From: Desulfobacterales bacterium
Lineage (GTDB): Bacteria > Desulfobacterota > Desulfobacteria > Desulfobacterales > JAUWMJ01
Length of the DNA stretch: 16,986 nucleotides
Assembly: GCA_030613225.1 (NCBI GenBank)
Contig: JAUWMJ010000013.1
Coordinates: forward strand, 1-16,986
Direction of reading: 5' to 3'
In this document: piece after piece, positions 7,950 through 14,876 of the stretch
Position numbering within the stretch: the first letter of the stretch is position 1
How the letters are laid out: each line of letters starts with the position of its first letter
Program-made: the position numbers and the translations under genes
Notes under the pieces: model-generated
Told to the model about the DNA's origin: nothing
What the model saw: only the letters and a program-made list of their open reading frames with translations
Database searches by the model: none

Positions 7950-7988
7950 TTATTTTGCACTCCTGTTCGGTGTTTCAATTTTTGTAAG

Positions 7989-8211
7989 CGTTCAAAGGTT
8001 CAGAGTTCAAGGTTCAGGGGTTGTGGGTTTTCCGCAAATTTGAACATGGGATGCGTCTTTACGATAAAACGTCAGTTTCGTCAGGCCTAATCCAAAATTA
8101 AAGACCAAATTGACAATTACTTTGAAAAATGAATATTTGTAACGAGGCCTTTGGATCTTCAATGCCTTCTTTGTTTTTAACCATGAACGTTGAACCCTGA
8201 ACCTTTGAACG
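7989..8211 (+). repeat. Heptad-armed inverted repeat, family B copy 1 (223 bp)
   Basis: The left arm carries GTTCA at a spacing of 8, 7 and 7 bases (CGTTCAA, GGTTCAG, AGTTCAA, GGTTCAG; 7989-8017). The right arm carries TGAAC at 7, 7 and 8 bases (8184-8211), a mirror image of the left. The interior of about 160 bases is shared with copy 2 at 12857 in the same orientation, at roughly 80-85 % identity by eye from CGTCAGTTTCGTCAGGCC onward. The ends CGTTCA and TGAACG are exact inverse ends. Confidence 0.88.
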
Positions 8212-8291
8212 GTTATCAATTTTTTGGGTGTAATAATACATTTTTGTAATAAATAGCAGCCTTTCTGTCAATATCAACTAAAACTTAAAAC

Positions 8292-8328
8292 GTTTCGTAA
8301 AAAGTGTTTTTTTTACTTTTTACGAAAC
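8292..8328. promoter_or_regulatory. Perfect 14-bp inverted repeat in divergent spacer
   Basis: GTTTCGTAAAAAGT (8292-8305) and ACTTTTTACGAAAC (8315-8328) are exact reverse complements around a 9-base T-rich loop. The position, about 170 bases before the ATPase gene and 340 bases before the activator gene, suits an operator or a transcript hairpin. The arm contains the dispersed word TCGTAAAAAGT, so an origin from a repeat element is equally possible. Confidence 0.55.
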
Positions 8329-8375
8329 AATCAAGTTTACTTATACTTAATAATTTGCTACAGATAGCTCATGCC

Positions 8376-8401
8376 TGCCGGAAAACTCCTGTTTTCGGGC
8401 A
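8376..8401. other. Stem-loop in the leader of the ferredoxin-type ATPase gene
   Basis: TGCCGGAAAAC (8376-8386) and GTTTTCGGGCA (8391-8401) pair over 11 bp with one mismatch and a 4-base loop (TCCT). There is no T-run after it. It would form in the 5' leader if transcription starts upstream. Function unknown. Confidence 0.4.
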
Positions 8402-8500
8402 TAAATTCCAAACAAGAAACAACAATACGAATTTTGTAACCAAATCAAAAATTATGAGTATCGATAAATATCGTTTTAAAGAAAAACGGGAATAGAATTT

Positions 8501-9367
8501 ATGAAAGAGTTAATAGTTATTAGCGGAAAGGGAGGAACCGGGAAGACCAGTTTGATGGCGGCCTTTGCGTCACTGGCTGAAAACAAGGTTCTATGTGATG
8601 CCGACGTGGATGCGGCAGACCTTCATCTTATCATGAGTCCTGAGGTTATTAAGCAAGCCGATTTTCAGTCAGGTTATACGGCGGATATTGATAAGGAAAA
8701 GTGTACAGAGTGTGATCTGTGCCGGGAATTATGCAGATGGAATGCCATTAATGAAGGGTATGAGGTAAACCCGATTGAATGTGAAGGCTGCGGTGTTTGT
8801 GTATATTTCTGTCCTGAAAAAGCAATCGACTTTCCGCTTAATACATGTGGCGAGTGGTATATTTCGGATACGCGTTTTGGACCAATGGTTCACGCCAGGC
8901 TTGGGATTGCAGAGGAGAATTCAGGTAAACTGGTAACCCTTGTACGCCAGGAAGCCAGAAAACTCGGGGAAGAAAAAAATCTTGATCTCATTCTTACAGA
9001 CGGTCCCCCGGGAGTGGGTTGTCCGGTAATTGCTTCTATCGGAGGTGCCAGCGCAGTGCTTATTGTTACCGAACCGACTGTTTCCGGCAAACATGATATG
9101 GAACGTGTTGTCGAACTGGCCGCTTTTTTTAAAGTTCCAGCCATGGTTTGCGTCAACAAGTTTGATCTTAATTCGGAGTTGACCGGCAGCATTAAAAACT
9201 TCTCAAGAGAAAAAAAATTAATGTGGCTGGGTTGTATCCCTTTTGACCCGGTTTTCATCAGGGCCATGGTTCAGGAACAAACCATTTTCGAATATAACAC
9301 AAATTCAGAAACATCTCAGGTCATCAAAGACATATGGGAAAGAGTAGCTAACGAGATAAATCTGTAA
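8501..9367 (+). CDS. MinD-superfamily P-loop ATPase with inserted 2x[4Fe-4S] ferredoxin domain
   Basis: The 288-residue protein is a member of the MinD/Mrp-like ATPases with an inserted ferredoxin domain (COG1149 type). The deviant Walker A GKGGTGKTS (9-17) has both signature lysines. VLCDADVDAADLHL (30-43) is the switch I region and TDGPPGVGCPV (166-176) is switch II. Two clusters interrupt the fold: C68, C71, C74, C78 and C94, C97, C100, C104, both canonical CxxCxxCxxxC. The family occurs in anaerobes, often as adjacent pairs beside NifX/NifB-like proteins, and is thought to act in metal-cluster assembly or redox-linked ATP use; its exact role is not established. Here it is single, with no such neighbour. 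The ribosome site is weak (GGGA about 9 bases before the ATG). It faces the next minus-strand genes. Confidence 0.9.
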   Translation: MKELIVISGKGGTGKTSLMAAFASLAENKVLCDADVDAADLHLIMSPEVIKQADFQSGYTADIDKEKCTECDLCRELCRWNAINEGYEVNPIECEGCGVCVYFCPEKAIDFPLNTCGEWYISDTRFGPMVHARLGIAEENSGKLVTLVRQEARKLGEEKNLDLILTDGPPGVGCPVIASIGGASAVLIVTEPTVSGKHDMERVVELAAFFKVPAMVCVNKFDLNSELTGSIKNFSREKKLMWLGCIPFDPVFIRAMVQEQTIFEYNTNSETSQVIKDIWERVANEINL

Positions 9368-9411
9368 GAAACTAAAAGCTAATGAACCGGGAAAAAGTCT
9401 AATTCAACGGG

Positions 9412-9819
9412 TCAAAAATCTTTGTAAATTCTTGCCAAAGGATGTCCTGGCGCCTTTATGACAAGATCCAGAAAATATCCGTACGGAGTTTGAAAAACCG
9501 AGTAGCCTGCATTTTCCAGCCGTTTCCCGGCTCGTTTGAGCAATGCCTGCGCCTTGTCCGCCTCAGCTTTTTCTTCCCCCAGGTGCGTAAAAGAATGCAG
9601 GACAATTTTCATTGTCTCCCATTTACGGGCTAGCCATTTTGAGTTTTTTACCAGTTTAGTTTCTGCGTTGCTGCCTTCCTGGATGTCCGCCGGTTCAATG
9701 TGAACAAATGCAACCACGGTTTTTTCGTTTTCAGCAGGATGAGCGTCAGGAGCATCATCAAGTGTTTTCATTGAGGGTATCCAGTCAAAATGTTCACAAT
9801 ACCAGAATAATACACGCAT
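9412..9819 (-). CDS. Stand-alone threonyl-tRNA synthetase editing-domain homologue (archaeal ED type)
   Basis: The 135-residue protein resembles the N-terminal editing domain of archaeal threonyl-tRNA synthetases, a D-Tyr-tRNA deacylase-like fold that removes mischarged serine from tRNA-Thr. Landmarks are the N-terminal MRVLFWYCEHF strand, VVAFVHIEPAD (35-45), a SFTHL block with H79, and the C-terminal TPYGYFLDL (111-119) followed by GHPL (125-128). From memory, the archaeal enzymes have Lys right after the GYY/GWY triplet; here it is Leu117. No synthetase catalytic or anticodon-binding domain is attached, so this is a free domain. Its AAGGA ribosome site overlaps the stop of the PilZ gene upstream (10 bases apart), so the two are probably coupled. 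Whether it edits tRNA is uncertain because of the missing Lys. Confidence 0.78.
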   Translation of the reverse strand: MRVLFWYCEHFDWIPSMKTLDDAPDAHPAENEKTVVAFVHIEPADIQEGSNAETKLVKNSKWLARKWETMKIVLHSFTHLGEEKAEADKAQALLKRAGKRLENAGYSVFQTPYGYFLDLVIKAPGHPLARIYKDF

Positions 9820-9829
9820 GAGTCAATCC

Positions 9830-10435
9830 TTAACTGTTTATTTCATATACCTCATCCATTTTTTCTGAATAGGATTTAATGATATCAAACTGGCGCCGGT
9901 TTAAATATTTAAATTTCGCACCAATCCCCTGGGAGCCACTCCAGATAATTTCACCGGTGAGCTTAAAGGGTTTTTGATAATTACTTAAGGTAAAAGTCAT
10001 TATTATTTCTTTTCCCACCGGAAAAAGGTCTTTTGTTTCAATGAATACACCAAAAGTGCTGATATCGAGCATAAAGCTTTTGAATTTACGATTTTCAACT
10101 ATGTAATCGACACTTATCAGGCAGGGTTTTCTCAGGTGACTTCTTTTATCCAGATTGCCCGACTTTACAGATGTTTCCTCCAATTGCTTCATAAGAATTA
10201 ACTGCTGATCATCAGGCATTTCAATAATAAGCCTGAACAAATGAGCAGTAAAGCGGTCTTTGAGCAACTCTTTTAATAAAAACAGCAACTGTTCTTCAGA
10301 GATATTGCTAATAAGCTTAAACAGACGGGCTGTAGTAGTATATTTATTTGATTCTTTTCCTGGAGTAGTCACAACAGTGCTCCTGAAATTACGCATTTTT
10401 CGAGACTTCTTGCAAAGTGTTCTAACTATCCCCAC
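9830..10435 (-). CDS. PilZ-domain protein (probable cyclic-di-GMP receptor)
   Basis: As drawn, the protein is 201 residues from a GTG at 10435; an ATG at 10396 (residue 14) is an alternative, and neither has a strong ribosome site. Residues about 36-90 are helical (FKLISNISEEQLLFLLKEL and onward). Residues about 97-180 are a PilZ domain with the RxxxR motif RSHLR (98-102) and the D/NxSxxG motif DISTFG (124-129), both complete, so cyclic-di-GMP binding is expected. There is no membrane segment. It probably passes second-messenger state to a partner through its N-terminal helices. It is cotranscribed with the editing-domain gene downstream; the functional link between them is unclear. Confidence 0.87.
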   Translation of the reverse strand: MGIVRTLCKKSRKMRNFRSTVVTTPGKESNKYTTTARLFKLISNISEEQLLFLLKELLKDRFTAHLFRLIIEMPDDQQLILMKQLEETSVKSGNLDKRSHLRKPCLISVDYIVENRKFKSFMLDISTFGVFIETKDLFPVGKEIIMTFTLSNYQKPFKLTGEIIWSGSQGIGAKFKYLNRRQFDIIKSYSEKMDEVYEINS

Positions 10436-10490
10436 AACACAACTTACCAGCTTTATTTAGCAGCAGCTTCTTTTTGCGTCATGCGATATT

Positions 10491-10598
10491 GTTCCAGGTT
10501 GCGGGTTACGAGTTGCGGGGTGTTAATCGGAAATAATCCTTTTACTACCCCGTACCTCGTACCCCGCACCACGTATCCCGTACCCCGTACCCCGGAAC
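10491..10598. repeat. Heptad-armed inverted repeat, family C
   Basis: The right arm is seven exact 7-base units in register (10546-10594): TACCCCG, TACCTCG, TACCCCG, CACCACG, TATCCCG, TACCCCG, TACCCCG. The left arm is four units of the reverse complement type (10495-10522): CAGGTTG, CGGGTTA, CGAGTTG, CGGGGTG. The element is bounded by GTTCC (10491) and GGAAC (10594-10598). The short core is AT-rich. It lies in the spacer between the exoribonuclease and the PilZ gene. Confidence 0.88.
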
Positions 10599-10672
10599 AT
10601 TTACGTGATAACCAAAAAAACAAGTTTGAAAAGACGCATTATGGTTAGCGACAAATGTCATTATAGTACTAT

Positions 10673-12679
10673 TCACCCCATAAATACAGAAAATGAGTTT
10701 TTCCTGGCGTTGACGTGTTGCAATGTAACCCGGATAAGATCTTTAGGCTTTAAAGCAATGCTGCCAGGCAAGGACAGATCGCATTCTATCATATACTCCG
10801 GAATAAGTATCTGGTATCTGTCCCTTCGCTTGTAGAGTACAACAGCCTCTTCTTTTTGGCCTATTTTCTTTTCAAGATATTTCAAAATCCAGTACCGGTT
10901 GCGGCGCTGCTGGATTCGAGATACGTTGCTCATGGGCTGTTGAAGAGACATAGTGATTTTATCTATTTCTTCACGGGTGTACGCTTTTTCCATGCCAAAG
11001 GCGGATCGCAACTGCCTCTGTGTAACCAGATCAAAATATTTCCTGATTGGTGATGTGGCCGTGACATAAAAGTCGAGTCCAAGTCCTGAATGCCGTTTGG
11101 GTTCAGTGTTCAATATAAACCGGCTTAAATATCTTCGCTGCATGTAATTTTGAAACAAAGTTCCTTCTTCACCCCTGTATAAACGTTCCCTTGGATCCGG
11201 CTGAGTTCTGAAGATCGCTGGAATTTTGTGATCCGCCAGGAATCTGGCCGAAAGCCAGTTCCCCATGATCATAAGCTCTGCAACCAGCATCCTGCCAGGG
11301 CTTTCCCTGTCTATTTTGTTTACAGTTATTAAATCATCTTCATCTATCCATACATTGATATCCGGAAGTGATATATGAACAGCCCCTGATGACAGCCTGC
11401 TTTCACGATATTTGGCTGCGATATCACAAAGAATAACAATTGCCTTGTCTTCCCCGGCCAGCAGGTTAACGTCGTAATAGGAAAGTTGATGCTTTACTTT
11501 AACCAGACTGGGAATTATTTCATAATCGATTATATTAGCAGCAGGAGTCAATTTAATCATTGTACTGATGGCAGGTCTCAGTTCACCGACTTTCAGGCTG
11601 CAAAGATTTTCGGCAAGATGTGAAGGGAGCATGGAGATTTTCTGGTCCGGCATATAGATAGAACTTGCACGTTTAAAGGCTTCGCAGTCGATCACACTCC
11701 CTTTTGGAATAAAGTGCCCGACATCTACGATATGAATGCCCAGGCGATAATGATCTCCCCTGTCTTCTATACTCAAGGCATCGTCAAAATCAATGGTTGC
11801 CTGCCCGTCTATGGTCATAAGGGATAATTTAGTCAGGTCTATCCGTTTAATATCAGAAAAATCATTCTCAGGAGAGGTGCTTATTCGGTCGACAAGCTCA
11901 GATGCTTCTTTAATAACCTGGTCAGGGAAAGTTGTAGATATATTATATTTGTAAATATCTATGTTTTCATTTTTATCGAACATATCAATCTTTTCAAGAA
12001 TCTGAAAAATCCTGCCTAAATCATTGATGCCTGCCTTTGCCAGCATTGCTTTTCCGAGTTCATAATGTTTGCTTTCTTTTTCAAAAAGATAAGCTGACTT
12101 TAAGATATCAACAAATTCTGCTTTTTTCTCAGTAAAAGGTTTTGCTATGGGAAAGTTACCGTTCAAGATGCTTTTTATCCAGCTCGCCCCTTCAGTGATG
12201 ATTTGTTTTTTTCGGGCATCCTCTTTTTCCCGGGCTAAAATCCTGGTTACCTGCTCTTCGGAATTTGGGAAAAAACCGTCAGGGTTAAATTTGAAATAGA
12301 GCCTGTTTTTAAAAAATGCCCGTATAACTGCTGATTCGTGATCGCAGGAGGGATTATCAGGAAAACAGAATTCGGTCATCGTTGCAAGATCAATCCATTC
12401 CTGTTCCGTGTTCAAAACTTCCCACAGCCCCTTGATATCCACATGGTTAATCAATTCTTTCCGCAGGTCGGCAATCTCTTTTAATGATTTAACCAACTTG
12501 TTCCTGCCTGCAGATAAATCAATTTGAGTCTTGCATTTGTGTGACAGGCGATTTGCAGAAAGCTTAACTTCCCTGTTGTTCTCGGTAAGCAGTCTAAGAC
12601 GCTGGTTCTTGACCTCCAGAACTACAGCACATAATATTTTTTGCTGGTCGATATATTCAACAACGTTTCCTGATCCCAT
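10673..12679 (-). CDS. RNase II/R-family 3'-5' exoribonuclease (RNB domain)
   Basis: The 668-residue protein has a full RNB catalytic domain at about 278-560. Metal-binding aspartates are visible in TIDGQATIDFDDALS as D291, D297, D299 and D300, and ATSPIRKYFDLVTQRQL (541-557) is the conserved C-terminal part of the RNB pocket. The HR of enteric RNase II is QR here, as in some plastid- and cyanobacterial-type members. The N-terminal 270 residues are divergent and hold a small beta region (about 14-50) and helices instead of clear cold-shock domains. The C-terminal 50 residues look like a small beta-barrel. The enzyme degrades RNA processively from the 3' end in the cytoplasm. The start ATG (12679) has no clear Shine-Dalgarno. 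It could be named rnb or rnr, but I leave the subtype open. Confidence 0.9.
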   Translation of the reverse strand: MGSGNVVEYIDQQKILCAVVLEVKNQRLRLLTENNREVKLSANRLSHKCKTQIDLSAGRNKLVKSLKEIADLRKELINHVDIKGLWEVLNTEQEWIDLATMTEFCFPDNPSCDHESAVIRAFFKNRLYFKFNPDGFFPNSEEQVTRILAREKEDARKKQIITEGASWIKSILNGNFPIAKPFTEKKAEFVDILKSAYLFEKESKHYELGKAMLAKAGINDLGRIFQILEKIDMFDKNENIDIYKYNISTTFPDQVIKEASELVDRISTSPENDFSDIKRIDLTKLSLMTIDGQATIDFDDALSIEDRGDHYRLGIHIVDVGHFIPKGSVIDCEAFKRASSIYMPDQKISMLPSHLAENLCSLKVGELRPAISTMIKLTPAANIIDYEIIPSLVKVKHQLSYYDVNLLAGEDKAIVILCDIAAKYRESRLSSGAVHISLPDINVWIDEDDLITVNKIDRESPGRMLVAELMIMGNWLSARFLADHKIPAIFRTQPDPRERLYRGEEGTLFQNYMQRRYLSRFILNTEPKRHSGLGLDFYVTATSPIRKYFDLVTQRQLRSAFGMEKAYTREEIDKITMSLQQPMSNVSRIQQRRNRYWILKYLEKKIGQKEEAVVLYKRRDRYQILIPEYMIECDLSLPGSIALKPKDLIRVTLQHVNARKNSFSVFMG

Positions 12680-12718
12680 AACTTTTTATAATACCAACAG
12701 GTTGCCGAAAAGTCAATC

Positions 12719-12740
12719 TGTGGATAAAAAATGTTGATAA
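12719..12740. promoter_or_regulatory. Pair of DnaA-box-like sequences
   Basis: TGTGGATAA (12719-12727) is the exact reverse complement of the consensus box TTATCCACA, and TGTTGATAA (12732-12740) differs by one base. They lie 40-60 bases upstream of the ribonuclease start. Two boxes alone do not make an origin, and chance is a real alternative. Confidence 0.3.
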
Positions 12741-12786
12741 ACAAATTGCTTGATGTTGTTGAATGCAGCAACTATATCTAATGGTC

Positions 12787-12820
12787 TTGTAAAAAGTCGT
12801 TACTCCGGTGAAAATCGGAG
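12787..12820 (+). repeat. TTGTAAAAAGT word followed by a short hairpin
   Basis: TTGTAAAAAGT (12787-12797) is followed by CTCCG-GTGAAAAT-CGGAG (stem 12803-12807 with 12816-12820). This arrangement resembles short dispersed palindromic elements common in Desulfobacterota spacers, and shares its word with 2932 and 8295. Confidence 0.45.
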
Positions 12821-12856
12821 CCCACAGTAGTCGCAACTAACTAAAAATATGATAGG

Positions 12857-13103
12857 CGTTCACGGGTTCAAAGGTTCAGAGGTTCAAGGTTCCATTTTCG
12901 GCCCCTGACGGCATTTATGATGTGGATTTACGAGAAATGCGTCAGCTTCGTCAAGCCTAATCCAAAATTGGAAGCCAAATTGGCAATTACTTGGGAAAAT
13001 GAACAATGTTAACGAGGACTTCGGGTCTTCAATGCCTTACTTGTCCTTAACCCTGAACGTTGAACCGTGTCGAAGATCCCGCTGGGCGGGGAACCTGTGA
13101 ACG
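12857..13103 (+). repeat. Heptad-armed inverted repeat, family B copy 2 (247 bp)
   Basis: The left arm repeats GTTCA at 8, 8, 8 and 7 bases (12857-12892). The interior matches copy 1 closely, with CGTCAGCTTCGTCAAGCC, then CCTAATCCAAAATT, and the ending CCCTGAACGTTGAACC. The right arm is interrupted after TGAACC by about 25 bases holding a GC-rich hairpin (CCCGCTGGGCGGGG), then resumes and ends in TGAACG (13098-13103). It has the same orientation as copy 1. Confidence 0.88.
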
Positions 13104-13113
13104 GTTACAAAAT

Positions 13114-14874
13114 ATGAAATCGACTGCCTTAATAAAACCGTATTTTATCGAAAACCGTGTGCCGATTTTTATCGGACTGGTCTGCCTTATTATTGTTGAT
13201 CTTTTGCAGCTCTTTATTCCCCGAATTTTAAAATGGGCCATCGACGATCTCACGGCTTTGCAAATCGATTCAAAAGGACTCTTTTTTTACAGCGCCTGGA
13301 TGGTTGGTATTGCTTTAATGATTGGCATTTTTCGTTACCTCTGGCGGCGTTGTCTCCTGGGCACATCAAGGCGTGTCGAAGAAGGCCTGCGAAACAGATT
13401 TTTTGACCATATACAGACCCTTTCAGCCTCTTATTTTGATAAGGCAAAGACAGGTGATCTGATGGCCCATGCAACCAATGATATTCAACAGATCCGCATG
13501 GCAACAGGTATGGGCATGGTCGCACTCAACGATTCCATTGTACTCGGCATGGCGTCCATCGGTTTCATGGCATACATAAATATAAAACTCACATTGCTTG
13601 TACTGATACCAATGCCGTTAATTGTCATGGGCACATTGTTTTTCAGTAAAAAAATGCACCGGAGATACCATGATGTTCAGGGTGCATTTTCAGATTTAAC
13701 CGAAGTGGTGAGGGAACGGTTTGCAGGAATTAGAATTGTAAAAGCCTATAACCTGCAAAGTTTTGAAACAAAAAAAGTTGAAGTAATATCAGAGGAGTAC
13801 GTTAATAAAAATTTAGGTCTTGTTAAGATTGTCGGTTCTTTTTTCCCAATGATGCTTCTGTTTTCAAATATAAGCCTTGCCATTGTACTTTATTTTGGCG
13901 GTCGCCAGGCAATTTTGTTGACTATAACACCGGGAGATTTTGTTGCATTTATAAGCTACCTTGGAATCCTTACATGGCCGATGATGGCCCTGGGCTGGGT
14001 AACAAACCTGATTCAGAGGGGGAGGGCATCCCTTGACAGGTTAAATAGAATTTTAGAGATCCAGCCTGAGATTACAGATCTGCCTGATGTAAAATCGAAT
14101 GTAAAATCGAATGCAAAACCGGTACACAGGATCGTCGGTGGCATAATTTTTAAAAATGTTTCATTTTCATATAAACATGGTGTCTTTCCGGTACTTTCCG
14201 AAATCGATATTGATCTTGAGCCCGGCAAAATTCTGGGTATTGTGGGCCCGCCAGGTAGTGGGAAAACAACATTTTTAAGCCTTATTCCAAGGCTTTATGA
14301 TGTGTCACACGGGCGAATATTACTAGACAACAAAGATGTTAAATCAATTCAAATCAGCGGGTTAAGATCCAGTATTTCGTTTGTGCCCCAGGAACCATTT
14401 TTGTTTGCAGGAACCGTCAGGGAAAATATCACATTGGGCAACAACAATATTAAAAAAGAGGAATTGATCAAAGCATCAGCCATGGCAGCGCTTTACGAAA
14501 CGATTAAATCGTTCCCGGACGGTTTTGATACTGTCACCGGAGAAAAGGGCGTAATCCTGTCAGGCGGGCAAAAGCAGCGTATTGCCCTTGCACGTGCATT
14601 TTTACGGGACACACCCATCCTGATTTTAGACGATCCTATCAGCCAGGTGGATCTGGAAACAGGGGCGTCGATCATAAAATCCATATGGGCCATGGCAGGT
14701 TTAAAGACTATCATTATTGTTTCGCACCGCCTGTCTGCAGTTCGGCTTGCGGATCAGATTATCACACTCGACAAAGGCAGCATTGTGGAATCAGGCACCC
14801 ATGCACGGTTAATGGAAAACAACCGGTACTATGCAAAAACATTTCGCCTTCAGGAGATTGAAGAGGGGCTATGA
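13114..14874 (+). CDS. ABC exporter half-transporter with degenerate catalytic site (heterodimer partner 1)
   Basis: From the ATG at 13114 the product is 586 residues, the usual half-exporter size: a six-helix membrane domain (about 17-310) fused to a nucleotide-binding domain (about 343-575). Walker A is GPPGSGKTT (378-386), the Q-loop Gln is 426, the signature is a perfect LSGGQ (482-486), Walker B is ILILDD (502-507) and the switch His is 538. Asp507 stands where the catalytic Glu is expected, as in the weak-site subunit of heterodimeric exporters such as BmrC or TM287. A longer reading from TTG at 13060 would add 18 residues encoded by the repeat arm; the membrane domain aligns better without them, though the ATG has no clear Shine-Dalgarno. 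It pairs with the next gene. The substrate is unknown (drug, lipid or peptide). Confidence 0.93.
   Translation: MKSTALIKPYFIENRVPIFIGLVCLIIVDLLQLFIPRILKWAIDDLTALQIDSKGLFFYSAWMVGIALMIGIFRYLWRRCLLGTSRRVEEGLRNRFFDHIQTLSASYFDKAKTGDLMAHATNDIQQIRMATGMGMVALNDSIVLGMASIGFMAYINIKLTLLVLIPMPLIVMGTLFFSKKMHRRYHDVQGAFSDLTEVVRERFAGIRIVKAYNLQSFETKKVEVISEEYVNKNLGLVKIVGSFFPMMLLFSNISLAIVLYFGGRQAILLTITPGDFVAFISYLGILTWPMMALGWVTNLIQRGRASLDRLNRILEIQPEITDLPDVKSNVKSNAKPVHRIVGGIIFKNVSFSYKHGVFPVLSEIDIDLEPGKILGIVGPPGSGKTTFLSLIPRLYDVSHGRILLDNKDVKSIQISGLRSSISFVPQEPFLFAGTVRENITLGNNNIKKEELIKASAMAALYETIKSFPDGFDTVTGEKGVILSGGQKQRIALARAFLRDTPILILDDPISQVDLETGASIIKSIWAMAGLKTIIIVSHRLSAVRLADQIITLDKGSIVESGTHARLMENNRYYAKTFRLQEIEEGL
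14089..14112 (+). repeat. In-frame 12-bp tandem duplication in the exporter linker
   Basis: GTAAAATCGAAT occurs twice in a row, encoding VKSN VKSN (residues 326-333), followed by a partial third unit (AK). It lies in the flexible linker between membrane and ATPase domains, where length change is tolerated. Confidence 0.8.
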
Positions 14875-14876
14875 CT

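Larger units (their letters stand above)
7950..8500. other. 551-base divergent intergenic region
   Basis: No convincing gene lies here. From left to right it holds the activator ribosome site, family B repeat copy 1 (7989-8211), an AT-rich stretch, a perfect 14-bp inverted repeat (8292-8328) and an 11-bp imperfect hairpin (8376-8401). Promoters for both the leftward activator and the rightward ATPase gene must lie here, but I could not fix -35/-10 or -24/-12 boxes with confidence. Confidence 0.7.
12680..13113. other. 434-base divergent intergenic region
   Basis: No gene is seen. It carries two DnaA-box-like sequences (12719-12740), a TTGTAAAAAGT word with a following hairpin (12787-12820), and family B repeat copy 2 (12857-13103), which ends 10 bases before the ABC transporter ATG. 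Promoters for the leftward ribonuclease gene and the rightward ABC genes must lie here or inside the repeat; I could not place them. Confidence 0.7.

Noticed and set aside
8007..8219. Minus-strand 70-codon frame within family B copy 1
   Set aside because: It reads through the repeat arms, is broken in copy 2 and differs from the frame that is similar between copies.
8304..8495. Plus-strand 63-codon frame just before the ATPase gene
   Set aside because: It starts at a non-ATG codon inside the palindrome, has no ribosome site and no family resemblance.
9368..9411. Intrinsic terminator between the convergent ATPase and editing-domain genes
   Set aside because: No stem of useful length with a T-run is visible in the 44-base gap.
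10546..10594. Repeat array that could suggest a CRISPR
   Set aside because: Units are 7 bases, directly adjacent and without spacers; no cas gene is present.
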